From: Spirosoma profusum
GTDB lineage: Bacteria > Bacteroidota > Bacteroidia > Cytophagales > Spirosomataceae
Assembly (NCBI RefSeq): GCF_014699005.1
Contig: NZ_JACWZY010000004.1
Coordinates: forward strand, 1 to 64,000
DNA length: 64,000 nucleotides
Reading direction: 5' to 3'
In this document: piece by piece, positions 1-6,493 of the stretch
Numbering within the stretch: position 1 is the first letter of the stretch
How the letters are laid out: each line of letters begins with the position of its first letter
Notes under the pieces: model-generated
Database searches by the model: none
The model's input: the letters and a program-made list of their open reading frames with translations, nothing else
Told to the model about the DNA's origin: nothing
Program-made: the position numbers and the translations under genes

Positions 1-656
1 AGCTGGGTAATTGCCCCTAAACAAAGGCTGATTTCGTGTAGCATATGGAGCAAGTTCTAGCGGTTTACCAGCGGCCCTACAATGAACAGTTTCCGGTCGT
101 TTGTGTGGATGAGTCGCCCAAACAGCTCATTGAAATCAGACAATATCGGTCAGCCGATGGTACACGCATTGAAGATTCGGAATACATTCGACACGGCCTA
201 GGAGAGATTTATATGGCTTTCGAGGCTTTGGCAGGTCAGCGTTTTGTGGAAGTCAAAGACGACCATACCGCCATCAGTTGGGTGAGCGTAATGGCAAATT
301 TACTGGATGGACCCAATGAAACATGTGTCAGGATGAGGGTAGTTGGCGATAATTTAAGTGCCCACAAACCAAGTGCTTTTTACCGGGTGTTTAGCGCAGA
401 AAAAGCCAAAAACTATTTGGATCGGTTGGAGTTTGTGTATACCCCTAAGCATGGCTCATGGCTGGACATGGCTGAAATCGACTTGTCTATTTTGCAGCGT
501 GATTGCCTAAATCGACACATCGCCACCAAAGAGCTGTTGGCTGCTGAAATCAGTGTTTGGCAAACGAAACGGAATCAAAAGCAAGCCAAGGCCAACTGGC
601 AATTTACCACCAAAGAGGCCCGAGTCAGGCTGCACAAGTTATACCCCACTACTTAG
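1..656 (+). pseudogene. IS630-family transposase, decayed N-terminal part
   Basis: The readable part, from position 45, is about the last 200 residues of an IS630-type (Tc1/mariner-like DDE) transposase. The catalytic triad is visible: D22 in VCVDES, D102 in GDNLSAH and E144 in MAEIDLS, with the family's TPKHGSWL stretch just before the glutamate. Upstream the frame is broken. Bases 1-18 read WVIAP in another frame, and the correct frame then carries TAA at 18-20 and TAG at 39-41, directly before the HMEQVL stretch that intact members continue through. The family sometimes uses programmed frameshifting, but an extra in-frame stop makes decay more likely. The 5' part lies outside the window. 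No terminal repeat could be placed with confidence downstream of the stop. Confidence 0.8.
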
Positions 657-1001
657 TCTTTAAGAAACACTAGCAGTGTCTTTTAACACAAATCGGGCCT
701 TGTCGGTATTGGTCTGCATACAAATATTGATCGGTGGCCGTGGTCGCGGCACTGGTTTGAACTTAACGTAAATATATAATGGGGGGACGGATTAGGGGAC
801 GGTTTTACTTAATTTCTTTTAATTATTTTTGACTAAATTTGATAAAGTAAATTAAACAATTATCTGAATATCATAATACTTAAGGTCTATTAGTATAGAT
901 ATTATAAATAGTTGGGTGGTCCTTGCAGGGCCACTTAAGGGTGTCGTAGGTATGAGTTACTTCGTAGGAAAAAGCCTCATGCTGTTAGTTACCCCTTTTA
1001 T
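657..1001. other. AT-rich intergenic region, no gene recognised
   Basis: This stretch between the transposase remnant and the tRNA cluster has no convincing ORF. It is AT-rich around 770-910. A segment at about 912-998 has weak tRNA-like complementarity at its ends (GGGT with ACCC) but could not be folded into an acceptable tRNA. Confidence 0.5.
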
Positions 1002-1072
1002 TGAGGTTTCGTACATCGGTAGTACGTCAGGTTTTGGTCCTGAAAAGGGTGGTTCGATTCAATCAACCTCAA
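1002..1072 (+). tRNA. tRNA-Gln (TTG), weak T stem
   Basis: The acceptor stem TGAGGTT pairs fully with AACCTCA; U1-A72 is normal for glutamine tRNAs. The D stem is GTAC/GTAC with GG in the loop. The anticodon stem TCAGG/CCTGA encloses TTTTGGT, giving anticodon TTG. The T arm is GGTGG-TTCGATT-CAATC, which has a G-A mismatch and a G-T wobble, so the gene may be degenerate or of mobile-element type. It is the first of three tRNA genes spaced about 10 nt apart. Confidence 0.75.
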
Positions 1073-1083
1073 CTATAATATAT

Positions 1084-1157
1084 TGGGATATCGTTCAGAG
1101 GCAGGACGGTGGGATCTGGCCCCGCAGACGGTAGTTCGATTCTATCTATCCCAACCA
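1084..1157 (+). tRNA. tRNA-Gln (CTG)
   Basis: The acceptor TGGGATA pairs with TATCCCA. The D stem is GTTC/GGAC. The anticodon stem GTGGG/CCCGC encloses ATCTGGC, giving anticodon CTG. The T arm GGTAG-TTCGATT-CTATC is well paired apart from one G-T wobble. The sequence ends in A followed by an encoded CCA (1155-1157). This is the best formed of the three tRNAs in the cluster. Confidence 0.82.
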
Positions 1158-1163
1158 TTATAT

Positions 1164-1237
1164 GGTGATTGTAGCTCAATCGGGAGAGCGGCTGATTGTG
1201 GGTCAGCAGGTAGTCGGATCGAAACCGACCTTTCACC
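1164..1237 (+). tRNA. tRNA-His (GTG), mismatched acceptor stem
   Basis: The anticodon stem GCTGA/TCAGC encloses TTGTGGG, giving anticodon GTG. The extra 5' G and C73 expected of histidine tRNAs are present. The D stem GCTC/GAGC is perfect and the T stem GTCGG/CCGAC is perfect. Two features are abnormal: acceptor positions 5-68 and 6-67 are T-T mismatches, and the T loop starts with A instead of the near-universal T54. The gene may be non-functional or of phage or plasmid type. Confidence 0.72.
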
Positions 1238-1248
1238 CTTATTGGAGA

Positions 1249-1285
1249 ATCCTTCTGATAAAAAAAAGTCAGAAGGATTTTATAT
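1249..1285 (+). terminator. rho-independent terminator of the tRNA cluster
   Basis: AATCCTTCTGA at 1249-1259 is followed after nine bases by its exact reverse complement at 1269-1279 and then a T-rich tract. It lies 11 bases after the histidine tRNA, so the three tRNAs probably form one transcript ending here. Confidence 0.85.
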
Positions 1286-1289
1286 TTTT

Positions 1290-2053
1290 AAGTAATGCAA
1301 GACCTAGCTTATGGCATCTGATAAAGGATATAAAACAAAGTGGACAAAAGAGTTTCTATAAAAAAACTGTCTATGTGGCTAAAGATATTTTTCAGGCAAT
1401 AAAATTTATCGGCTCTTTAGCAATATTAGGAACTGTGTACTTTTTATTTCTCTTCAAAAGAAAGCAACAGTGATGGTATGGCATTTTTGAAACATTTTTT
1501 GCACTAATATCATGTTACATAGCTTTTGAGATTATTGAAAAGACGCTCTTTGAAATGTATATAAAACTTGCAACTTTTGCAGCTATCGGTTCAACAATAT
1601 ATTTGGTAGTTAAAGGGATTTCAAACATTAATGTGGTCGTAAAGCTCACTTCTGCCTAAAAAGGTATTTATAAAGTGAAAATCTAGAAAAAAGCCGCTTT
1701 ACTTAAAATTTCATTTTTTAGATTTATAATTGTTGTATCGGCTATGGTGTTATTATATTGAGTATCAAATTATTAAAGGTTCAATATTATCCTGCTTGTT
1801 AATATATGTGTTTATTGAGGAGATGAAAGATATATTTAATGAACCCAAAAAGTAATAGTCAATTTATTAACTACAGTTTTCATATCAAATGTCTGCGTTA
1901 AAGAATTCCTCACTGGCAAATTGAACAGCGTTTCTCATATGCATTAGATAAATCTGTTCAATTAAATGATTTACTTTCACAAGTTTGCCCAGGTAAATTA
2001 TGCCAGTATTAACGAAATAGACCAGCTAAACGTTATGTTTGTAGATAAACCTA
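1290..2053. other. AT-rich region with decayed membrane-protein ORFs
   Basis: No complete gene is recognised. On the plus strand a frame from about 1316 to 1473 encodes a lysine-rich stretch and one hydrophobic segment ending in FLFKRKQQ. After its TGA the same frame continues to 1660 with a second hydrophobic segment (IGSTIYLVVKGI). It has no convincing start codon. This could be one broken membrane protein or two unrelated fragments. The base composition and the lack of TACGT/ACGTA words set the region apart from the core DNA that follows, so it is probably acquired DNA. Confidence 0.45.
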
Positions 2054-2422
2054 TTGACAGACACAAACAACATGGCCAAGCTTGCAAAACCACCCGGTCA
2101 GCGATTAGTGAAACGAATGAGCACACGTACCAAAGGGCTTATTGTGGCTCCACTGGGCTTGCTGATTTTTAGCGTGGGATTGTGGGTGCTCAGCGAGGCT
2201 GCTTTTATTAAACATTCGGGGGCTCCGTTTCGGCAGTGGTTTTTATGGGTTATTTACAGTCTGATTCTGGTCAATGGCGGAATGCTCCTGTTCGGGCAGG
2301 CTGTCCGGTACCGTGTCCAATTAGATTACCGTCGGTTTGTTCGTCGCGAACTCAAGAAGCGCGAACATGACTGGCGTCGGATGCTCCAAAAACGAAAAGC
2401 CTCACCCAAAGGCGAGGCTTGA
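2054..2422 (+). CDS. small two-TM membrane protein of unknown function
   Basis: The family is not recognised. The protein is about 122 residues. It has a basic N-terminus, a hydrophobic segment at about residues 28-48 (GLIVAPLGLLIFSVGLWVL), a second at about 64-82 (WFLWVIYSLILVNGGMLLF) and a strongly basic, Arg/Lys-rich C-terminus that should be cytoplasmic. Starts at 2054, 2072 (MAKLAK) or 2117 (MSTRTK) are all possible; the last leaves a compact two-helix protein. The final codons overlap the stem of a terminator. It converges on the small basic gene at 2446-2604. Base composition is like core DNA, unlike the AT-rich segment upstream. Confidence 0.6.
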   Translation: MTDTNNMAKLAKPPGQRLVKRMSTRTKGLIVAPLGLLIFSVGLWVLSEAAFIKHSGAPFRQWFLWVIYSLILVNGGMLLFGQAVRYRVQLDYRRFVRRELKKREHDWRRMLQKRKASPKGEA

Positions 2423-2427
2423 TTTTT
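2397..2427 (+). terminator. terminator overlapping the stop codon
   Basis: AAGCCTC (2397-2403) pairs with GAGGCTT (2414-2420), followed by GATTTTT. The 3' arm runs into the stop codon of the plus-strand gene. Confidence 0.7.
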
Positions 2428-2445
2428 CACGGCCAATCAAACAGC

Positions 2446-2604
2446 TTATTTCGCAGCTTTTTTCTCAGCAAACGAAGCTTTGATGGCTTCTACATCTACA
2501 TTCTTGATGGTTGGTTTGCGCAGCAATTGCTTGATTGCGGACGTTTTGTTGTTAGCGACAGCCCGGTTCCGGCGAGCTTTACGCTTTAATTCTGTTACTG
2601 CCAT
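2446..2604 (-). CDS. small basic conserved protein (52 aa)
   Basis: The translation starts MAVTELKRKARRNRA and ends AEKKAAK. It has about a dozen Lys/Arg residues in the first 30 positions and no hydrophobic segment, so it is probably cytosolic and may bind nucleic acid or the ribosome. I do not recognise a named family. A good Bacteroidota -7 box (TACTTTTG on the minus strand) lies 40 bases upstream, and the reading frame is clean from ATG to TAA, which supports a real gene. It is divergent from hisS and shares a 112-bp regulatory region with it. Confidence 0.7.
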   Translation of the reverse strand: MAVTELKRKARRNRAVANNKTSAIKQLLRKPTIKNVDVEAIKASFAEKKAAK

Positions 2605-2643
2605 GAGTATATCTTATTAACGTATCGATTCGATTTTGGTCCG

Positions 2644-2651
2644 CAAAAGTA
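2644..2651 (-). promoter_or_regulatory. -7 promoter box for the 52-aa gene
   Basis: The minus strand reads TACTTTTG, matching the Bacteroidota TAnnTTTG -7 element, 40 bases upstream of the ATG at 2604. No clear -33 TTTG was seen at the usual spacing. Confidence 0.5.
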
Positions 2652-2704
2652 GCGTTTTTTAACGACAAAGTAAATGCGAAGACCTTCTTTTCTTATCAGG
2701 TTCG

Positions 2705-2712
2705 TATTTTTG
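2705..2712 (+). promoter_or_regulatory. -7 promoter box of hisS, implying a leaderless transcript
   Basis: TATTTTTG matches TAnnTTTG and ends only four bases before the hisS ATG at 2717. Transcription would start at or next to the start codon, so the mRNA would have no 5' leader unless another promoter is used. Confidence 0.55.
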
Positions 2713-2716
2713 CACC

Positions 2717-4084
2717 ATGCAAAAACCGAATTTACCGAAAGGCACCCGCGATTTCGGGCCGGAGCAAATGCGCAAACGGCTCTTTATTTTCGATACCATT
2801 CGCCGGACATTCCAGCGATTTGGTTTTCAGCCCCTTGAAACGCCATCTATGGAAAACCTCACTACGTTGATGGGGAAATACGGCGACGAAGGCGACCAAC
2901 TCCTGTTTAAAATTCTGAATTCCGGCGACTTTGCCGCCAGCCTGTCCGAGCTAGATCTGGCAACCGGCTCTAAAAAACTTACGCCAAAAATTTCTGAAAA
3001 AGGCTTACGCTACGACCTCACGGTCCCTTTTGCGCGCTACGTTGTTATGAACCGCAACGCGCTGGTAATGCCCTTCAAGCGCTACCAGATGCAGCCAGTC
3101 TGGCGAGCCGACCGTCCACAAAAAGGCCGTTACCGGGAGTTTTATCAGTGCGACGCCGACGTAGTAGGCACCGATTCGCTTCTGTGCGAAGCCGAAATTG
3201 TGCTAATGATTCACGAAGTTTTTCGCAATCTGGGAATTCAGGACTTTACACTAAAAATAAATAACCGTAAAATTTTGGCGGGGATTGCCGAACGTATTGG
3301 CATACCAGGTCAGGAAGGAACGCTGAGTGTAGCAATTGATAAACTAGATAAAATTGGTCAGGACAACGTATTGATTGAATTACGGGAGCGAGGTTTTTCG
3401 GATGATTCCATCGCCAGTCTTACCCCTTTATTTTCTTTTACCCAAAACAACACGACTAACGTACTGACCGAACTGAAACAGTGGCTTCACGACTCCATCA
3501 CCGCTCAACAGGGCATCAAAGAACTGGATGAAACCCTGCGACTCGTTAATCAATATGGTTTAATTGATAGTCAGGTAGAGGTCGATCCGACGCTGGCAAG
3601 GGGCCTCTCCTATTATACCGGAGCTATTTTTGAAGTAAAAGCCAACGCCGTTAATATTGGTAGCGTGAGTGGCGGAGGCCGCTACGACAATCTGACGGGA
3701 GCTTTTGGTATGCCCGGTTTGTCGGGTGTGGGCATCTCGTTCGGTGTCGACCGGATTTATGACGTAATGGAAGAGCTAAATCTGTTTCCAACGGCTACTG
3801 GTCAAGGAACACAAGTACTCATTATTCCTTTCGATGCAGAAGCACGTAGCGTCGCCCTTCCATTGCTGAATCAACTACGTAGCGCTGGCATTACTGCCGA
3901 AACGTATCCGGATTTAGCTAAAGTGAAAAAGATGCTCGATTACGCCAATTCAAAAGCGATTCCGTTTGTCGTGCTGATTGGCTCTGAAGAAGTCCAGACG
4001 GGCCAGTTGTCCGTTAAGAACATGCTAACAGGCGAGCAACAGAAAATGAGCGCAGATTCGGTGATAGAGCTAATAAAAAAATAA
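2717..4084 (+). CDS. hisS: histidine--tRNA ligase
   Basis: This is a class II aminoacyl-tRNA synthetase that charges tRNA-His in the cytosol. It is 455 residues, a normal length. It starts with the typical PKGTRDF. Class II motif 2 appears as LRYDLTVPFARYV (about residues 96-108), the histidine-specific ARGLSYYTGAIFE at about 295-307, motif 3 as SGGGRYDNL then SGVGISFGVDR (about 319-345), and a C-terminal anticodon-binding domain from about residue 365. No reading-frame damage is seen. The gene is divergent from the 52-aa basic protein. A -7 box almost touching the ATG suggests leaderless translation. An IS5-type element has inserted just 21 bp downstream of the stop. Confidence 0.97.
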   Translation: MQKPNLPKGTRDFGPEQMRKRLFIFDTIRRTFQRFGFQPLETPSMENLTTLMGKYGDEGDQLLFKILNSGDFAASLSELDLATGSKKLTPKISEKGLRYDLTVPFARYVVMNRNALVMPFKRYQMQPVWRADRPQKGRYREFYQCDADVVGTDSLLCEAEIVLMIHEVFRNLGIQDFTLKINNRKILAGIAERIGIPGQEGTLSVAIDKLDKIGQDNVLIELRERGFSDDSIASLTPLFSFTQNNTTNVLTELKQWLHDSITAQQGIKELDETLRLVNQYGLIDSQVEVDPTLARGLSYYTGAIFEVKANAVNIGSVSGGGRYDNLTGAFGMPGLSGVGISFGVDRIYDVMEELNLFPTATGQGTQVLIIPFDAEARSVALPLLNQLRSAGITAETYPDLAKVKKMLDYANSKAIPFVVLIGSEEVQTGQLSVKNMLTGEQQKMSADSVIELIKK

Positions 4085-4105
4085 AAAAGGAGTCTGCTGA
4101 TTTTA

Positions 4106-4987
4106 GAGTATGTTTTGAAATAGGTTTTCAATTTCTTGCCAAGATTAAATCCACATAAGCTACCCGTAAGAAAGCTTCCGAGGAAGCACTTGTTTTCTCA
4201 TAATCCCGACTTAGACGACGGTATACGTTCAACCAGGCAAAACTACGCTCCACCTGCCAACGACCTCGTTGTGGAACAAACCCTTGAGCAGATTCGGGGC
4301 GCTGACTGATCTCAACTCGATACCCACACCAGCTAGCGGCTTCTTCAAACTCCCCGCGGTACGCTTTGTCAGCCATAATTAAGGCCAACCGCTGGTCCAG
4401 CCCATCAAGCTGCCAAAGCAGTTCTTTCCCGGCCTGGCCATCGGCTAGATTGGCCGCTGACACATAGATCGCTACGGGCAAGCCCAAGCTGTCGACGGCT
4501 AGGTGACGCTTTCGCCCATTGACCCGTTTGTTGCCATCCAAACCCGTCTCCTCGCTCACCCACAAGCCTTTGCGCACACTCTGACTGTCGACGGCCAACC
4601 GGCTAGGTTGGGCTTCTCGCCCCTGCCGTTCTCGTTCCAGTGCCACTAACTGGAGCAAAAGCTGTTGCCATCGACCATCCTGCTGCCACTGGCGGAAGTA
4701 ATAATACACGGTCTGCCAGGGTGGATAGTTGGCTGTCATATTGCGCCACTGGCAACCGGTGTGGGTTAGCCACCGAATCGCATTGACGACGGTGCGTAAA
4801 TTGACTCGCCGTTTGCGGCCCGAGTCAATACAGTTTTTAATAACTTGCCAATGGGCATCGGGCAACTCAACAAACTGAGTTCGCATGGTATCAAGATTAG
4901 ACACCTTAATATACCACCGATGCTCTTTTTTTCAGGCAGGCGGTATAAAACTGGTAAAACTCGCTTAAACCAATCCCAAACAAGCTC
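4106..4987 (-). mobile_element. IS5-family insertion sequence, complete, TSD TTA
   Basis: The element is 882 bp. Its ends are imperfect inverted repeats: the left end starts GAGTATGTTTTG at 4106, and the right end read inward starts GAGCTTGTTTGG from 4987. The element is flanked by TTA at 4103-4105 and TTA at 4988-4990, a 3-bp target duplication of the kind IS5 relatives make. It carries one transposase ORF on the minus strand and lies between hisS and the SnoaL-like gene, damaging neither. It contains only one TACGT/ACGTA word, unlike the surrounding DNA. Confidence 0.88.
4128..4886 (-). CDS. IS5-family transposase
   Basis: About 252 residues counted from the second ATG (MRTQFVELPDAHW); six more if the ATG at 4904 is used. 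The N-terminal 80 residues are the DUF4096-type DNA-binding region (NAIRWLTHTGCQWRNM, FRQWQQDG). The DDE catalytic residues sit in AVDSQS, IMADKAYRG and WQVERSFAWL, the usual IS5 spacing with the R and K-type residues after the glutamate. The GNKRVNGRKRHLAVD stretch is typical of the family. The frame is intact from start to stop and both element ends are present, so the copy may be active. Confidence 0.93.
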   Translation of the reverse strand: MRTQFVELPDAHWQVIKNCIDSGRKRRVNLRTVVNAIRWLTHTGCQWRNMTANYPPWQTVYYYFRQWQQDGRWQQLLLQLVALERERQGREAQPSRLAVDSQSVRKGLWVSEETGLDGNKRVNGRKRHLAVDSLGLPVAIYVSAANLADGQAGKELLWQLDGLDQRLALIMADKAYRGEFEEAASWCGYRVEISQRPESAQGFVPQRGRWQVERSFAWLNVYRRLSRDYEKTSASSEAFLRVAYVDLILARN

Positions 4988-5003
4988 TTATGGATCAGGA
5001 ATT

Positions 5004-5405
5004 TTAAGCGGGCGTCAACTTTTGTCCTAGTTGCTGATACAGATCCAGAAAATCGTAATTATTCCAGGCTTCCGCAATTTTTCCGTCTTTAGTCCGGACC
5101 ATACATAGCCCGGAGAAAGATACGGGTTTACCTGTTTCGGTGTGAATGGCGTTTACAGTTGTCCTCGCCGATTCCATGTCGTCCTGACAAATTACGTCGT
5201 CAACGTCGACTCTAACCTGGGAGAACTGTTGCCTGAAATCTCGAAAAAAAAGTTTAAAACCTTCTGCTCCTTTCGGCTGATCTTCTGTCAGTATTCCGTG
5301 CGCGAAAGAATCTGATGTCATTAGCTTATCGATAGCGGCTTCATCATCGTCATTCCAGACCTTATTAAACCACTGGTGAAGAACTGTTGCGGTAGTATTT
5401 CTCAT
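5004..5405 (-). CDS. SnoaL-like / ester cyclase family protein
   Basis: 133 residues with the NTF2-like alpha+beta pattern of SnoaL-type polyketide cyclases and ester cyclases: an N-terminal helix ending in WFNKVWNDDDEAAIDKLM, a middle segment GAEGFKLFFRDFRQQFSQVRVDVDDVI, and C-terminal strands SFSGLCMVRTKDGKIAEAWNNYDFLDLYQQLG. Members of this fold act on small hydrophobic substrates or only bind them; the substrate here is unknown. It is not part of any biosynthetic cluster in the window and stands alone as a single transcription unit next to the IS element. Confidence 0.8.
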   Translation of the reverse strand: MRNTTATVLHQWFNKVWNDDDEAAIDKLMTSDSFAHGILTEDQPKGAEGFKLFFRDFRQQFSQVRVDVDDVICQDDMESARTTVNAIHTETGKPVSFSGLCMVRTKDGKIAEAWNNYDFLDLYQQLGQKLTPA

Positions 5406-5593
5406 GGTATTGATAGTAAAATGAAATTGAATAATAGATTATAGAAGGTGCAATTAATAATGAGATTTGACCATTTAGAAGCTACTTAGGCATTGGTAAT
5501 TCTAATTGACCTGAATGATTAGTCGAATATATTACAAAAATTGAAAAGATAAATTATAGCTGATGCTACGTTCAAATCCATATTTATACTAAA

Positions 5594-5635
5594 AAGGCAG
5601 TGCCATCATCTGCTTTTAGATGATGGCACTGCCTT
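5594..5635 (-). terminator. strong terminator after the SUMT gene
   Basis: There is an 18-bp perfect stem, AAGGCAGTGCCATCATCT at 5594-5611 with its complement at 5618-5635, and a 6-base loop. Read on the minus strand it is followed by TTTTT. It lies 17 bp after the stop of the minus-strand SUMT gene. Confidence 0.88.
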
Positions 5636-5652
5636 CCCTTGTGATGAACTAA

Positions 5653-6417
5653 TTATCTTGACTGAACAAACTGCTGCTCAATTGCTTCCGTTATTGCTGA
5701 CATCTGACCATTTGGCAAGGCTGCTACGTCGCCAACAACAATAATGGCTGGATTGTCGATACCTTGCTGATTGACACGTTCAACAATATTGTCGACGCGC
5801 CCGAAAACGCTACGTTGTTCCGGTAACGTACCATTCTGGATGATAGCAACTGGCGTTTCATTCTTGCCGTAATCGGCGAACACCTCCATAATCTGCGGCA
5901 GTTTGTGCATCCCCATCAATATCACCACCGTAGCCGACGATTGAGCGGCCAATTGCAAATCTTTGGAAAATTGCCCCGCTTTGGTCGTGCCTGTAACGAC
6001 CCAGAAACTCTCCGAAATACCACGTGTCGTCAGCGGAATATTAGCCGAAGCTGGCACGGCATAACTGCTCGACAGTCCAGGTACTACGTACGTATCAATG
6101 CCGTGCTGACGGGCGTATTCAATTTCTTCATACCCCCGACCAAACACAAACGAATCGCCACCTTTCAGCCGCACTACGTGTCCGTACTGTTGAGCGTAGT
6201 GAACAATCAACGGATTGATGTCTTCCTGAACGCAGGAGTAAGCACCACGACGCTTGCCCACATAAACCTGCAAAGCATCGGGGCGGCAATAGTTCAGTAA
6301 ATCAGGATGAACGAGCGCGTCATACATGACCACATCGGCCTGCTGCAACGCCCGAATTCCTTTCACAGTTATCAGGTCAGGGTCTCCAGGCCCCGCCCCT
6401 ACGAGAGTAAGTTTCAT
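5653..6417 (-). CDS. cobA: uroporphyrinogen-III C-methyltransferase (SUMT)
   Basis: 254 residues, the size of a single-domain SUMT. It methylates uroporphyrinogen III twice with SAM to give precorrin-2, the branch point to siroheme and cobalamin. The signature VGAGPGDPDLITVKG starts at residue 6, followed by YVGKRRG, RLKGGDSFVFGRGYEE (residues about 83-98), PGLSSSYAVPA and VVTGTTKAG. The gene is on the same strand just after the siroheme-dependent reductase (77 bp gap containing a hairpin repeat), which fits a role in siroheme supply for that enzyme. No CysG-type dehydrogenase/ferrochelatase domain is fused to it. Confidence 0.95.
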   Translation of the reverse strand: MKLTLVGAGPGDPDLITVKGIRALQQADVVMYDALVHPDLLNYCRPDALQVYVGKRRGAYSCVQEDINPLIVHYAQQYGHVVRLKGGDSFVFGRGYEEIEYARQHGIDTYVVPGLSSSYAVPASANIPLTTRGISESFWVVTGTTKAGQFSKDLQLAAQSSATVVILMGMHKLPQIMEVFADYGKNETPVAIIQNGTLPEQRSVFGRVDNIVERVNQQGIDNPAIIVVGDVAALPNGQMSAITEAIEQQFVQSR

Positions 6418-6490
6418 GATGATGTATGAAGTATGATATAGAATATATTGGATGCGTCAGAAATACTTCATACATCCTATATCATACATA
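6418..6490. repeat. AT-rich hairpin repeat (TATGAAGTATG type)
   Basis: The 77-bp gap between the reductase and SUMT genes consists mostly of paired words: ATGTATGAAGTAT with ATACTTCATACAT, and GTATGATATAG with CTATATCATAC. The order is A-B-A'-B', so the two pairings compete or form a knot rather than nesting. A related repeat lies at 40240-40333. Confidence 0.7.
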
Positions 6491-6493
6491 AAA

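Noticed and set aside
912-998. Possible fourth tRNA before the Gln-TTG gene
   Set aside because: The ends pair weakly (GGGT with ACCC) and an anticodon loop like CTTAAGG can be seen, but no acceptable D and T arms could be formed.
1083-1295. Plus-strand ORFs across the tRNA cluster
   Set aside because: They simply read through the tRNA genes and the terminator.
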